Source: Bisgaardia hudsonensis (GTDB taxonomy: Bacteria > Pseudomonadota > Gammaproteobacteria > Enterobacterales > Pasteurellaceae). Taken from it: DNA of 64,000 nt. The DNA lies in contig NZ_SLXI01000002.1 of the NCBI RefSeq assembly GCF_004345785.1, positions 12,470-76,469 of the forward strand, given 5' to 3'. The notes under the pieces were generated by a model. The model was not told the DNA's origin, searched no databases, and saw nothing but the letters and a program-made list of their open reading frames with translations. This document shows, piece by piece, positions 16,708-25,760 of the stretch (position 1 is its first letter; every line of letters begins with the position of its first letter). Position numbers and translations under genes: made by a program.

Positions 16708-18499
16708 AAATCCAGAAAAGATTAACATATTAGATATATTTAATGATGTTAGATATATTGTACCTATCTATCAGCGTAATTATGCTTGGGAAAGTGTAAA
16801 TATTGAGCAATTAATAGAAGATATTAATAATAGTGAAATAAATTATTTTTTGGGAAGCTTAGTCGTTAATGAGCGTGATGATGGCTCATATGAAGTAATT
16901 GATGGTCAGCAAAGACTAACGACTTTATTTCTTTTAAATAGATATTTGGGTATTGATATTGATAAATCATCATTGCGATTTGAAGTTAGACATAAATCTA
17001 ACAAAACATTAGATAATCTTGATTTGATTAAAAAATCAACTCAAGATATAGATAATAAAGAATACTCTGAAAGTATTATTGATGGTTTTAATTTTATTAA
17101 ACAATATTTCTCTGAAAATGAAGCTAATATAAATGATTTTAAAAATAAACTAAATAATGTATTTATTGTTAGAATAAAAGTACCTAAAAACATAGACCTA
17201 AATCATTATTTTGAGATTATGAATACGCGAGGAGAACAATTAGAGTTACATGAAATCGTGAAAGCTAAAATATTAGCAACTTTTGGTAATGATAATGATA
17301 AAAGCATTGGTGCTATGATTTGGGATGCCTGTTCTGATATGAATAGCTATGTACAAATGAATTTTAAATCTGATATTAGAAATATTATTTTTAAAAATAA
17401 TTGGACTGAGCTGTCTGTTAGTACATTTGAGGATTTGGTTAGTAAAATAAACATAGGGAAAGTAAAAGAAAATAAATCATTGAAGGAGTTGTTAATTGAT
17501 AGTTCTAATGAGGGAAAATTAGACAATACTAAAAAAGTCGATAATGAAGAAAATGAGAGATTTGAATCTATAGTGTCATTTCCTAATTTTTTATTGCAAG
17601 TTAATTTAGCTTTAGATTTAGATTCTTCCAAGTCCTTAGATGATAAAAAGTTTATTGAAAATTTAGAAAATAATTGGAAAGATGAAAAAACCGGAAAAGA
17701 TTTTATTTTTAATTTACTTAAATATAGAGTTTTATTTGATAAATTTATAATCAAAAGAGAGTTTAGTCGAGATTATAAAGATATTGGTAAGTGGTCTTTG
17801 CTTAAATTAAAGGAAGAAGATAAAACAGAAAACGCAGAAAAGAGAAGTAAACCTAGCTATCCAAATTCTTTGGATAATGAACTAAAAAATTCACAATTAA
17901 AAGTGCTACAATCTTGCCTTAGGATTACTTATACATCACCACAAACAATGGATTGGATTGCGGAATTTTTAGAATTTGTTGGCTCAGATGATAATAAAAT
18001 AACTAATGAGAGTTTAATAACTCACTTAGAAAATTATTGTCGTAAAAAAGTTAAAGGCTCTGGTTATAGTGATAGGACAGGATTTAATATCCACCGAATT
18101 GCTTTTTCTTATTTAGATTATTTAATTTATAGAGATGATCAGAATAAATGTTCCAAGTTTGAATTTCAATTTAGAAATTCCATAGAGCATTTTTATCCTC
18201 AAAATCCAACGGATTTAGAAAAATGGATTGATAAAGATAAAGATAAAGATAAAGATAAAGATAAAGATAAAGATCTTAATTGTTTCGGTAACTTAGCATT
18301 GATTACTGTATCGGGTAACTCTCGATTTTCAAATTTGTCACCTAAAAGTAAGGTAGATACTTATCCTACAATTATCGATCAAAGTTTAAAGTTAAAAATT
18401 ATGTCAAAATTGGCAGAGGGGTGGACTCCAGAGGTTGCTAAAAAACACGGGCAAGAAATGATTAATAAATTATCTGAGGATATTAAAAAACTTTCTTAA
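16700..18499 (+). CDS. DUF262-DUF1524 (HNH-like) protein, GmrSD-type putative modification-dependent nuclease
   Basis: A 599-residue protein. The N-terminal DUF262 domain has VPIYQRNYAW (about residues 17-26) and VIDGQQRLTTLFLL (about 66-79), then MNTRGEQLELHEIVKAKIL near 174-192. The C-terminal DUF1524 region contains NSIEHFYPQNP near residue 493, the His-Me finger start, and CFGNLALITVSGNSRFSN near 527-544, the matching Asn-containing half. That layout matches fused GmrSD-type enzymes. Seven Asp-Lys pairs encoded by a hexanucleotide repeat lie between the two nuclease halves. The start codon overlaps the upstream stop (ATGTGTAA), so translation is coupled. Both motifs needed for NTPase and nuclease chemistry look intact. 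Target specificity is unknown. Confidence 0.85.
   Translation: MCKNPEKINILDIFNDVRYIVPIYQRNYAWESVNIEQLIEDINNSEINYFLGSLVVNERDDGSYEVIDGQQRLTTLFLLNRYLGIDIDKSSLRFEVRHKSNKTLDNLDLIKKSTQDIDNKEYSESIIDGFNFIKQYFSENEANINDFKNKLNNVFIVRIKVPKNIDLNHYFEIMNTRGEQLELHEIVKAKILATFGNDNDKSIGAMIWDACSDMNSYVQMNFKSDIRNIIFKNNWTELSVSTFEDLVSKINIGKVKENKSLKELLIDSSNEGKLDNTKKVDNEENERFESIVSFPNFLLQVNLALDLDSSKSLDDKKFIENLENNWKDEKTGKDFIFNLLKYRVLFDKFIIKREFSRDYKDIGKWSLLKLKEEDKTENAEKRSKPSYPNSLDNELKNSQLKVLQSCLRITYTSPQTMDWIAEFLEFVGSDDNKITNESLITHLENYCRKKVKGSGYSDRTGFNIHRIAFSYLDYLIYRDDQNKCSKFEFQFRNSIEHFYPQNPTDLEKWIDKDKDKDKDKDKDKDLNCFGNLALITVSGNSRFSNLSPKSKVDTYPTIIDQSLKLKIMSKLAEGWTPEVAKKHGQEMINKLSEDIKKLS
18230..18271 (+). repeat. Hexanucleotide GATAAA x7 inside the DUF1524 nuclease gene
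   Basis: Seven perfect GATAAA units encode (Asp-Lys)7 between the two halves of the HNH-like site. Such short repeats slip easily during replication, but six bases keep the frame, so only the length of a charged linker should vary. Confidence 0.97.
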
Positions 18500-18742
18500 A
18501 ATATCACTAAATAAAAATCGTTAAAGTAACAATAATAGAAAATGAGATTACCTTGTATAAGGTTTTAGCGTAAAGTGCGGTAGTTTTTTCGAGTGGTTTT
18601 AAACTACCCATAAAAGTAAGAATAACAATTTCTCTTTTCTAAAAATCTTATAATCCATATCTCTTTCTCTTATTCTCTATAAAAACCTCCATAAAACTGG
18701 TAGAATTCAGACTAATTTTTACAGAATAATTTAGGAACAATC

Positions 18743-20686
18743 GTGGCATTAATTAGTTTAACAAATGGCTATCTTTCTTTTAGTGATCATCCTTTGCTTG
18801 ATTATGCAGAATTACATATTGAGGCTGGTGAAAGGCTATGTCTGGTCGGGCGTAATGGGGCGGGAAAATCTACGTTAATGAAAATTCTTGCTGGTGAAAT
18901 CATTATGGATGATGGGCGTTTACTTTTAGAGCAAGATATTGTTATTTCTCGTTTGGAACAAGATCCACCAAGAAATGCTCAAGGTAATGTATTTGATTAT
19001 GTTGCTGAGGGTGTTGAGCATCTAGCGGATTTATTGAAAGAATATCATCGAGTTTCCGCTTTGTTAGCCACTGATTGTAGTGAGCCGGTATTAAATAAAT
19101 TATCTGAGATTCAAAGTCAGTTAGAACATTCTAATGGCTGGCAATTTGAAACTAAAATTAATGAAGTATTGCAAAAATTAGAATTAAACCCAGATACATT
19201 ATTATCAGAACTTTCTGGAGGTTGGTTGCGTAAGGCGGCATTAGCAAGGGCATTAGTATGTAATCCTGATGTATTACTTTTAGATGAGCCGACAAACCAT
19301 TTAGATGTTGACGCGATAGAATGGCTAGAAAACTTTTTACAAGACTTCTCAGGAAGTATCGTATTTATTTCCCATGACCGTTCATTTATTCGTAAAATGG
19401 CAACTCGAATCGTCGATCTTGATCGTGGTAAATTAGTTTCTTATCCTGGAAATTATGATCTGTATTTGACAACAAAAGAAGAAAATTTGCGAGTAGAAGC
19501 GTTACAAAATGATCTTTTTGATAAAAAACTTGCACAGGAAGAAGTTTGGATTAGACAAGGTATTAAAGCAAGAAGAACACGTAATGAAGGACGAGTGAGA
19601 GCGTTAAAAGCATTGCGTGAAGAACGTAGTCAACGTCGTGAAGTATTAGGAACGGCGAAAATCCAATTAGATACTTCAAATCGTTCTGGCAAGATAGTAT
19701 TTGAAATGGAAGATGTGAGTTATAACGTTGCAGGTAAGCAATTATTAAGCCATTTTAGTACCACGATATTGCGTGGTGATAAAATAGCATTAGTAGGAGC
19801 AAATGGTTGTGGAAAAACTACCTTCATCAAATTATTACTCGGTGAAATTCAGCCAACTTCTGGGCGAGTACATTGTGGAACAAAATTAAATATTGCTTAT
19901 TTTGATCAGTACCGAGCAGAGTTAGATCCTGAAAAAACCGTTATGGATAATGTTGCTGACGGAAAACAAGATGTGGAAGTTAATGGGGTTAAGCGTCATG
20001 TATTAGGTTATTTACAAGACTTTTTATTCCCGCCTAAACGAGCAATGACACCAGTTAAAGCATTGTCTGGTGGTGAACGTAACCGATTATTGTTAGCAAA
20101 ATTATTATTAAAACCGAATAATTTGTTGATTCTCGACGAGCCGACCAATGATCTTGATGTAGAAACATTGGAATTATTAGAAGATATTTTAACGGAATAT
20201 TCGGGTACATTGTTGATAGTCAGCCATGATCGTCAGTTTATTGATAATACCGCAACAGAATGTTATATGTTTGAAGGCAATGGGGTATTAAATAAATACG
20301 TTGGTGGTTTCTATGACGCGAAACAACAACAGGCGAATTATTTTGCAACAAAGGCAGAAAAGCAAAATGATAATAAAAATGTAATAAATAAATCCAATAA
20401 ATTAGAAAGTGCGGTAGAAATTTCACAAATTTCTGCGAATAAATCTAAATCAAAAAGCGGTAAATTGTCTTATAAAGAGCAAAGAGAGTTAGAGGAATTA
20501 CCAAAGCAATTAGAAAAATTAGAAGAAAATATTACCGCACTTCAGACAGAAGTCAGTTCTTCGGAATTTTTCCAAAAATCCCACGAATACACCTCCGTAA
20601 AATTACAAGAGTTATCAGAGGCAGAACAGGCATTAGAAACGGCATTTATGCGTTGGGAAGAATTGGAAGAAAAGAAGAATAGGTAA
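18743..20686 (+). CDS. uup: ABC-F ATPase Uup
   Basis: A 647-residue ABC-F protein with two ATPase cassettes and no membrane domain, acting at the ribosome or on branched DNA. Cassette 1: GRNGAGKST, LSGGWLRKAALARAL, LLLDEPTNHLD. Cassette 2: GANGCGKTT, LSGGERNRLLLAKLL, LILDEPTNDLD. Between them is the charged interdomain linker (RQGIKARRTRNEGRVRALK). The C-terminal 90 residues form a Lys/Glu-rich coiled coil (SYKEQRELEELPKQLEKLEE), the DNA-binding tail typical of Uup rather than of other ABC-F members. The start is GTG 18743 behind TTAGGAAC. Two uptake signals lie in the linker before and inside the coiled coil (20407-20415, 20534-20542). It is followed by a terminator. Confidence 0.93.
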   Translation: MALISLTNGYLSFSDHPLLDYAELHIEAGERLCLVGRNGAGKSTLMKILAGEIIMDDGRLLLEQDIVISRLEQDPPRNAQGNVFDYVAEGVEHLADLLKEYHRVSALLATDCSEPVLNKLSEIQSQLEHSNGWQFETKINEVLQKLELNPDTLLSELSGGWLRKAALARALVCNPDVLLLDEPTNHLDVDAIEWLENFLQDFSGSIVFISHDRSFIRKMATRIVDLDRGKLVSYPGNYDLYLTTKEENLRVEALQNDLFDKKLAQEEVWIRQGIKARRTRNEGRVRALKALREERSQRREVLGTAKIQLDTSNRSGKIVFEMEDVSYNVAGKQLLSHFSTTILRGDKIALVGANGCGKTTFIKLLLGEIQPTSGRVHCGTKLNIAYFDQYRAELDPEKTVMDNVADGKQDVEVNGVKRHVLGYLQDFLFPPKRAMTPVKALSGGERNRLLLAKLLLKPNNLLILDEPTNDLDVETLELLEDILTEYSGTLLIVSHDRQFIDNTATECYMFEGNGVLNKYVGGFYDAKQQQANYFATKAEKQNDNKNVINKSNKLESAVEISQISANKSKSKSGKLSYKEQRELEELPKQLEKLEENITALQTEVSSSEFFQKSHEYTSVKLQELSEAEQALETAFMRWEELEEKKNR

Positions 20687-20712
20687 AAGTTAAAATAATT
20701 TTTTGCTATTAT

Positions 20713-20747
20713 AAAAGTCTAACTTATTAAGATAGTTAGGCTTTTTT
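20713..20747 (+). terminator. Terminator after uup
   Basis: AAAAGTCTAACT (20713-20724) pairs with AGTTAGGCTTTT (20734-20745), with one G-T pair, and a T run follows. Confidence 0.85.
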
Positions 20748-20814
20748 ATTTATATGGAATAAGACACCTAGTTAATAACAATATTGATATATAAAATATA
20801 ATTAATAAGTTGAT

Positions 20815-21021
20815 TTATTTTTTTCTTATTTGTTTATAACTTTCCCAAAATAAACTAATGATAAAAATTATTGTTAGACTGATCATTATTTTGGGGAAAA
20901 TGATAAATAAAAGCCTAATAATTAATATAATTGTAAATAGTTTTAGTATGTTTGCTATACTTTGTCCAAATCCACCACTCCATACCCAGTAGAATATAAA
21001 TAACCAAATAGCAAACTCCAT
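20815..21021 (-). CDS. Small hydrophobic membrane protein, unknown function
   Basis: A 68-residue hydrophobic protein with an aromatic N-terminus (FAIWLFIFYWVWSGGFGQ) and two further hydrophobic stretches (LFTIILIIRLLFIIF and ISLTIIFIISLFW), ending in a short basic tail (KQIRKK). This is consistent with two or three membrane segments. ATG 21021 is favoured because GGAG lies eight bases upstream on its strand; an upstream in-frame ATG at 21033 has no clear ribosome site. I do not recognise the family. It stands alone between uup (convergent) and the transporter gene. Confidence 0.5.
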   Translation of the reverse strand: MEFAIWLFIFYWVWSGGFGQSIANILKLFTIILIIRLLFIIFPKIMISLTIIFIISLFWESYKQIRKK

Positions 21022-21196
21022 ATAGGGCTCCATTATGTTGATAATTTAGAATTAATAAGATAAATACTAATATAAATAGTTATTAAATGATAACAAACAT
21101 CAAAAAGGTCGGCAATGTCATGGATAATAGGAATAAAACAGAGATATTTGATAAGCGGGACGATTTTTTATAACTGATAGTAAAAGAATGTATAGT

Positions 21197-21236
21197 TAAG
21201 TGGTAGCTTGTCATTATATAACTAAGGTACCACTTA
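21197..21236. repeat. Inverted repeat downstream of the SNF-family transporter gene
   Basis: TAAGTGGTA (21197-21205) and TACCACTTA (21228-21236) are perfect nine-base inverted arms with a 22-base loop. It lies just after the minus-strand transporter stop, but no T run follows on that strand, so it is a weak terminator candidate. Confidence 0.5.
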
Positions 21237-21258
21237 TTATCATTGGATATTTCGTTAT

Positions 21259-22626
21259 TTAAATCAAATTACTCACAAAAATAACTAAAATAATTAATGG
21301 AACAACAAATTTAACATAGTTAAACCAGATTGTTGTAAATAATGAATTAGGATTTTCTGGTGAAAGCTCTTGTTTGGCTTTATCTTTAAGTATAAATCCA
21401 ACAAAGATTGCACAACCAAGTGCGGTTAATAAAAATAGAATATTGCCACTTGCATAATCAAAAGCATCAAAAATATTTTTATCAAAGAAAGTAACATCAG
21501 CAAGAACATTATTACTTAATGCTGATGGAATATTACCGAATAGGAAAATACCACCTAAAGTTAAAAAAATTGCTTTGCCACGACGCATTCTTAGCTTTTC
21601 TTGTAATGCGGTAATAAGCACTTCATAAATAGTAATTGATGTTGTTAATGCCGCAATTAATAACAAGCTAAAGAAAATAATTGCAAAAATACGCCCAGCC
21701 CATAAGTGAGAGAAGACAATCGGCAAACTTTGGAATACTAAGGTCGGTCCTGAGTCAGGAGCTATACCAAAGCTAAATAATGACGGAAAAATCATAAAGC
21801 CAGCTAAAATAGCGATAATGGTATTGGTAAAACCAGTAATTACCGCTGTTTGAATAAGATTTTCTTCTTTACTTAAATAACTCGAAAGTGTAATTAATAC
21901 GCCAAAGCCAAGGCTTAATGCAAAGAATACTTGACCAAGAACCATAATAAAAAGTTTTGCATTAATTTTTGAAAAATCAGGTTTTAAATAATATTCAATA
22001 CCTTCCATTGCTCCTGGTAGAGTAACATTGCGAATAACCATACCAATTAGGAAAATAAATAATAATGGCATAAGATATTTTACAGAACGCTCAATACCGC
22101 CAATAATCCCTTTTGCAAGAATGATATAATTACATATTACAAAAAGTAAGGTATAAAAAATAATTTGTATTGGGCTATTATTGATACTCTGATTGTAAAA
22201 ATTCTGTGCGGTTTCCTTTGTTATACTGGAAGATATATCCAGACTACCTGTAATTAAACTAATAATATAGTTAATTACCCAACCACCGATAACCATATAG
22301 TATGCCATAATGCCAAAAGCACCGAGTAGCCCCATATAACCAATAATTTTCCAATATTTAGAAATTTTTTGATTTTCTAGTTTATCCCCAAAAGCATCAA
22401 TAGAATTCACACGCAGACGGCGACCAATCACATTTTCAACTAAAATCATTGGAATACCAATAACGATCATTGCAATACAGAAAAGTAGTACATAAGCACC
22501 GCCACCATTTTCACCAACTAAATAGGGAAATCGCCAAGTTGCACCAAAACCAACTGTTGCTCCAGCAACTGTCATAATATAAGTCAAACGACTTGACCAA
22601 GTTTGTCTTTCAATTTTTGTTGTCAT
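21259..22626 (-). CDS. Sodium-dependent transporter, SNF/NSS family
   Basis: A 455-residue inner-membrane protein of the neurotransmitter:sodium symporter family, with about eleven hydrophobic helices. The first helix carries the family signature VGFGATWRFPYLVGENGGGA (residues 22-41), where sodium and the substrate amino group bind in LeuT-like proteins. The unwound sixth-helix region (QVFFALSLGFGVLITLSSY) is also present. The substrate is probably an amino acid, but which one cannot be read here. It lies 37 bp downstream of nth on the same strand, and an SNF-type gene follows rnf-nth in H. influenzae as I recall, so it may be the last gene of the rsx operon. An uptake signal is at 21418-21426. 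Confidence 0.9.
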   Translation of the reverse strand: MTTKIERQTWSSRLTYIMTVAGATVGFGATWRFPYLVGENGGGAYVLLFCIAMIVIGIPMILVENVIGRRLRVNSIDAFGDKLENQKISKYWKIIGYMGLLGAFGIMAYYMVIGGWVINYIISLITGSLDISSSITKETAQNFYNQSINNSPIQIIFYTLLFVICNYIILAKGIIGGIERSVKYLMPLLFIFLIGMVIRNVTLPGAMEGIEYYLKPDFSKINAKLFIMVLGQVFFALSLGFGVLITLSSYLSKEENLIQTAVITGFTNTIIAILAGFMIFPSLFSFGIAPDSGPTLVFQSLPIVFSHLWAGRIFAIIFFSLLLIAALTTSITIYEVLITALQEKLRMRRGKAIFLTLGGIFLFGNIPSALSNNVLADVTFFDKNIFDAFDYASGNILFLLTALGCAIFVGFILKDKAKQELSPENPNSLFTTIWFNYVKFVVPLIILVIFVSNLI

Positions 22627-22663
22627 AGTTTTTCTCTAGTTTATTTTTATAAAATTGATTTTA

Positions 22664-23299
22664 TTATTCATCTACTTTTTCTTTGTACTCACAAAGATCT
22701 TCAATAATACAAGATCCGCAACGAGGCTTTCTTGCAATACAAGTATAACGTCCGTGTAAGATTAACCAATGGTGGACATCTACTTTAAATTCAGCGGGAA
22801 CCACTTTTAATAATTTTTCCTCCACTTTGACGACATCTTTTCCCGGAGCAAAGCCTGTTCGATTAGATACACGAAAAATATGGGTATCCACGGCAATAGT
22901 CGGATGGCCAAAGGCGGTATTAAGAACAACGTTCGCTGTTTTGCGACCAACTCCAGCAAGCGCTTCTAATGCCTCACGATTTTCAGGAATTTCACCATTA
23001 TGCTTTTCGATTAAGTCTTGGCAGGTTTTGATAATATTAGTGGCTTTACTATTATATAAACCAATGGTTTTAATATAGCTTTTTAAGCCATCTAAACCAA
23101 GATCTAAAATCGCCTGTGGGGTATTGGCAACAGGAAATAATTTTTCTGTGGCTTTATTGACACCTTTATCCGTCGCCTGTGCAGAAAGGATTACCGCAAT
23201 TAATAGCTCAAAAGGTGAGCTATAATTTAATTCTGTTGTAGGGTGAGGATTTTGATCTCTCAAGCGTGTGAGTATTTCAATTCGTTTTTGTTTATTCAT
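22664..23299 (-). CDS. nth: Endonuclease III, base-excision DNA glycosylase/AP lyase
   Basis: Nth removes oxidised pyrimidines and nicks the abasic site. The 211 residues match the E. coli length. The helix-hairpin-helix LAGVGRKTANVVL contains the catalytic lysine, and HPTIAVDTHIFRVSNR contains the catalytic aspartate. Four cysteines near the C-terminus (CIARKPRCGSCIIEDLC) follow the C-x6-C-x2-C-x5-C pattern of its [4Fe-4S] cluster. The start codon overlaps the rsxE stop (TAATG), so translation is coupled. The rsx-nth linkage is long conserved in gammaproteobacteria. Confidence 0.97.
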   Translation of the reverse strand: MNKQKRIEILTRLRDQNPHPTTELNYSSPFELLIAVILSAQATDKGVNKATEKLFPVANTPQAILDLGLDGLKSYIKTIGLYNSKATNIIKTCQDLIEKHNGEIPENREALEALAGVGRKTANVVLNTAFGHPTIAVDTHIFRVSNRTGFAPGKDVVKVEEKLLKVVPAEFKVDVHHWLILHGRYTCIARKPRCGSCIIEDLCEYKEKVDE

Positions 23300-23988
23300 T
23301 ATTTTATTCTATTATCAATGATATTTTTTAAGGCAAGGATTAAGCCTAATCCTAAGAATGCACCTGGTGGTAAGATTGCGAGTAAAAAGTAATTATCCAA
23401 ATGAAAAAATTCAATATGTAATACTTTTGCCCAATCACCAAGTAAATGTTCTATACCAATAAAGAGTTTGCCAGTCCCTAAAATTTCTCGCAAAGTACCA
23501 AGCACAAACAAGCTGAACATCATTCCGATACCCATTGCAAAACCATCAATAAGAGAATGTAAAATTGAGTTTTTTGAGGCGAACGCTTCGGCTCGTCCAA
23601 TAACAATACAATTAGTAACGATTAATGGAATGAAAATACCTAAAGATTGATAAAGGGTGTAGGTATAAGCGTTCATAATTAATTGAACCATTGTTACTGT
23701 CGTTGCAATGATCATTACATAAATTGGTATACGGATCTCATTAGGTATTTGTTTTTGAAAAATTGATACCACAGTGTTAGTAAACATTAATACGATGACC
23801 GTAGCAAGTCCTAATCCCAAAGCATTCGCTGCGGAATTGGAAACGGCTAATAGTGGACAAAGTCCCAATAGCTGAACAAGAGCTGGATTGCTGTGCCAAA
23901 ATCCTTGTTTAAAAAGGGCTGACCATAATCCACTTGGATTTTGTTCTATCTTTTTTTCTGTTTCTAAGCGAGCCTTATTTTCTGTCAT
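23299..23988 (-). CDS. rsxE: Rsx/Rnf electron transport complex subunit E
   Basis: An integral membrane subunit of the ion-translocating Rnf/Rsx complex, 229 residues with about six hydrophobic helices. It has the family segments [20 protein letters not shown] near the start and [16 protein letters not shown] in the middle. RsxE is the homologous partner of RsxA. It sits three bases after rsxG and overlaps nth by one base, in the conserved order rsxABCDGE-nth. Confidence 0.95.
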   Translation of the reverse strand: MTENKARLETEKKIEQNPSGLWSALFKQGFWHSNPALVQLLGLCPLLAVSNSAANALGLGLATVIVLMFTNTVVSIFQKQIPNEIRIPIYVMIIATTVTMVQLIMNAYTYTLYQSLGIFIPLIVTNCIVIGRAEAFASKNSILHSLIDGFAMGIGMMFSLFVLGTLREILGTGKLFIGIEHLLGDWAKVLHIEFFHLDNYFLLAILPPGAFLGLGLILALKNIIDNRIK

Positions 23989-23991
23989 ATT

Positions 23992-24624
23992 TTATTTTTC
24001 TAATGTTGATCGATTTAATTCTTTTTCTTGGATATGTTTAAGCATAGCTAAAGATGAATTTTTTACCTGATTTACTACTGCTCTTGGTGTAATTGTTGCC
24101 CCTGCAAATTGATCAAATTTACCTCCATCTTTTTTTACCGCCCATTCTGATTGGTCGTTTGGGGTAATTATTTTATTTGTAAAAGATAAAATCCAATCGG
24201 ATATACGTAAATCTATTTTATCGCCTAATCCAGGTGTTTCTTGATGTTCTACAACACGTACCCCTAGTACTTCACCAACTGGAGAGAGTCCAATTAATAA
24301 ACGAATATTACCAGAATAACCATCTGGTGCGATGGTTTCAAAAGCATAAGCTGTTATTTTTCCATTTTTCTTGGCAGTGCAAATTTTATTGATATTTTCT
24401 GTTTTGATAGTTTCAATAGTTGAATCGGAACAACTAGACAATAAATCATTATCATAATATTTTTGAGGAATGACTTCAGTCAGTCTTTGTTGTTGTTGTT
24501 TTTCTATTTCGCTGTCTATTTTGTTTTTGGTTAAAAAATAAATTCCCGTAGAAAGTGCGGTACAAATTAATGCAATAAATGCCAGTAAAATACCATAGTA
24601 AGAGGTTGTTTTTAAAATTTGCAT
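23992..24624 (-). CDS. rsxG: Rsx/Rnf electron transport complex subunit G (covalent flavoprotein)
   Basis: The periplasm-facing flavoprotein subunit: one N-terminal membrane helix (GILLAFIALICTALSTGIYF) and an FMN-binding domain. The motif FAGATITPRAVVNQVKN carries the threonine that is covalently flavinylated in this family. I chose ATG 24624 (210 residues) because AAGGAT lies just upstream and E. coli RsxG starts at the same place; a longer in-frame start at 24678 would overlap rsxD by 44 bp. Flavin transfer would need an ApbE-type transferase, which is not in this window. Confidence 0.93.
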   Translation of the reverse strand: MQILKTTSYYGILLAFIALICTALSTGIYFLTKNKIDSEIEKQQQQRLTEVIPQKYYDNDLLSSCSDSTIETIKTENINKICTAKKNGKITAYAFETIAPDGYSGNIRLLIGLSPVGEVLGVRVVEHQETPGLGDKIDLRISDWILSFTNKIITPNDQSEWAVKKDGGKFDQFAGATITPRAVVNQVKNSSLAMLKHIQEKELNRSTLEK

Positions 24625-24634
24625 TTGTGTATCC

Positions 24635-25711
24635 TTATCTGTTGTAGCCAGCCACTCTTGGACGAGTATAGTGATCAATTAATGGTACACAAATATTGGC
24701 TAACAGAACTGAAAATGCGACACCATCGGGATAACCCCCATAATAACGAATGATGTAAATTAAAAAGCCAATTAATGCACCAAATACTATTTTACCTTTT
24801 GGGGTAATAGAAGCCGTTACAGGATCCGTTGCAATAAAAAATGCACCAAACATTGTTGCACCAGTAAAAAATTGCCAAATTGGTGTAGGGGCAATATCAG
24901 ATAATAACCAATTTATCATACTTAAGATAAAAAGTGCGGTCAAAAAAGCAAAAGGAATTTGCCAATGAATAATTTTTTTCCAAATTAAAAATAGCCCACC
25001 AAGCATAAAAAGAAGATTGATTTGTGTCCAACCTAGCCCTGTAAATAAGTAAGTTTTATTTAATGGTAGGATAGATTGAAAAATTGGCGAATGATTAATT
25101 TCACTTAATGATGTTACGCCATTTTTTAGCCCTGTTTTAACCGCATCTAGAGGTGTTGCTTGAGTAATGCCATCAATGCTCAATGTTAATTGAGATAAAT
25201 TAAAGCCATCGCTAGTTATATTGCTAAAGATTAATAAATAAGCATCAGTAAAAGATGGAGGCTCATTGAGTAATTGTATTGGAGGGAGCCAACTTGTCAT
25301 TTGTAATGGAAATGAGACCAGTAAAATGACATAACCAACCATTGCTGGATTGAATAAGTTTTGCCCTAGTCCTCCGTAGATATGTTTACTTAAAATTACT
25401 GCACAAAAGATCCCAATTAAGACCAGCCAATAGGGTGAGTAAGGGGGAATCGCGATAGCTAAAATGATAGCTGTCAACGTAACACTAAAATCACCAATGT
25501 AAAATAGTTTTGGTTTTTTTCGTAAAACAGTGACGATAAATTCAAGAAAAAGTGCAAAGGAAATGGCTAGTCCTATTTGAATAAGGACACCGTAGCCAAA
25601 GTAATAAACTTGGGCTGTAATAGCTGGAATCATAGCGAGGATAACCCATAACATTATTCTCGCAGTCAGTTTGCCAGAATGGGTATGAGGTGAGCTGATC
25701 ATCTTAAACAT
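24635..25711 (-). CDS. rsxD: Rsx/Rnf electron transport complex subunit D (covalent flavoprotein)
   Basis: A 358-residue membrane subunit with about nine hydrophobic segments, homologous to NqrB. The segment [16 protein letters not shown] near residue 180 carries the flavinylated threonine, and [17 protein letters not shown] is a conserved late segment. It starts 50 bp after rsxC and ends 10 bp before rsxG. An uptake signal lies in-frame at 24932-24940. Confidence 0.95.
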   Translation of the reverse strand: MFKMISSPHTHSGKLTARIMLWVILAMIPAITAQVYYFGYGVLIQIGLAISFALFLEFIVTVLRKKPKLFYIGDFSVTLTAIILAIAIPPYSPYWLVLIGIFCAVILSKHIYGGLGQNLFNPAMVGYVILLVSFPLQMTSWLPPIQLLNEPPSFTDAYLLIFSNITSDGFNLSQLTLSIDGITQATPLDAVKTGLKNGVTSLSEINHSPIFQSILPLNKTYLFTGLGWTQINLLFMLGGLFLIWKKIIHWQIPFAFLTALFILSMINWLLSDIAPTPIWQFFTGATMFGAFFIATDPVTASITPKGKIVFGALIGFLIYIIRYYGGYPDGVAFSVLLANICVPLIDHYTRPRVAGYNR

Positions 25712-25760
25712 CTAAAATCTCTTCTTGTTCGTTATGCGAATAAAGGATAGTTATAATCAA

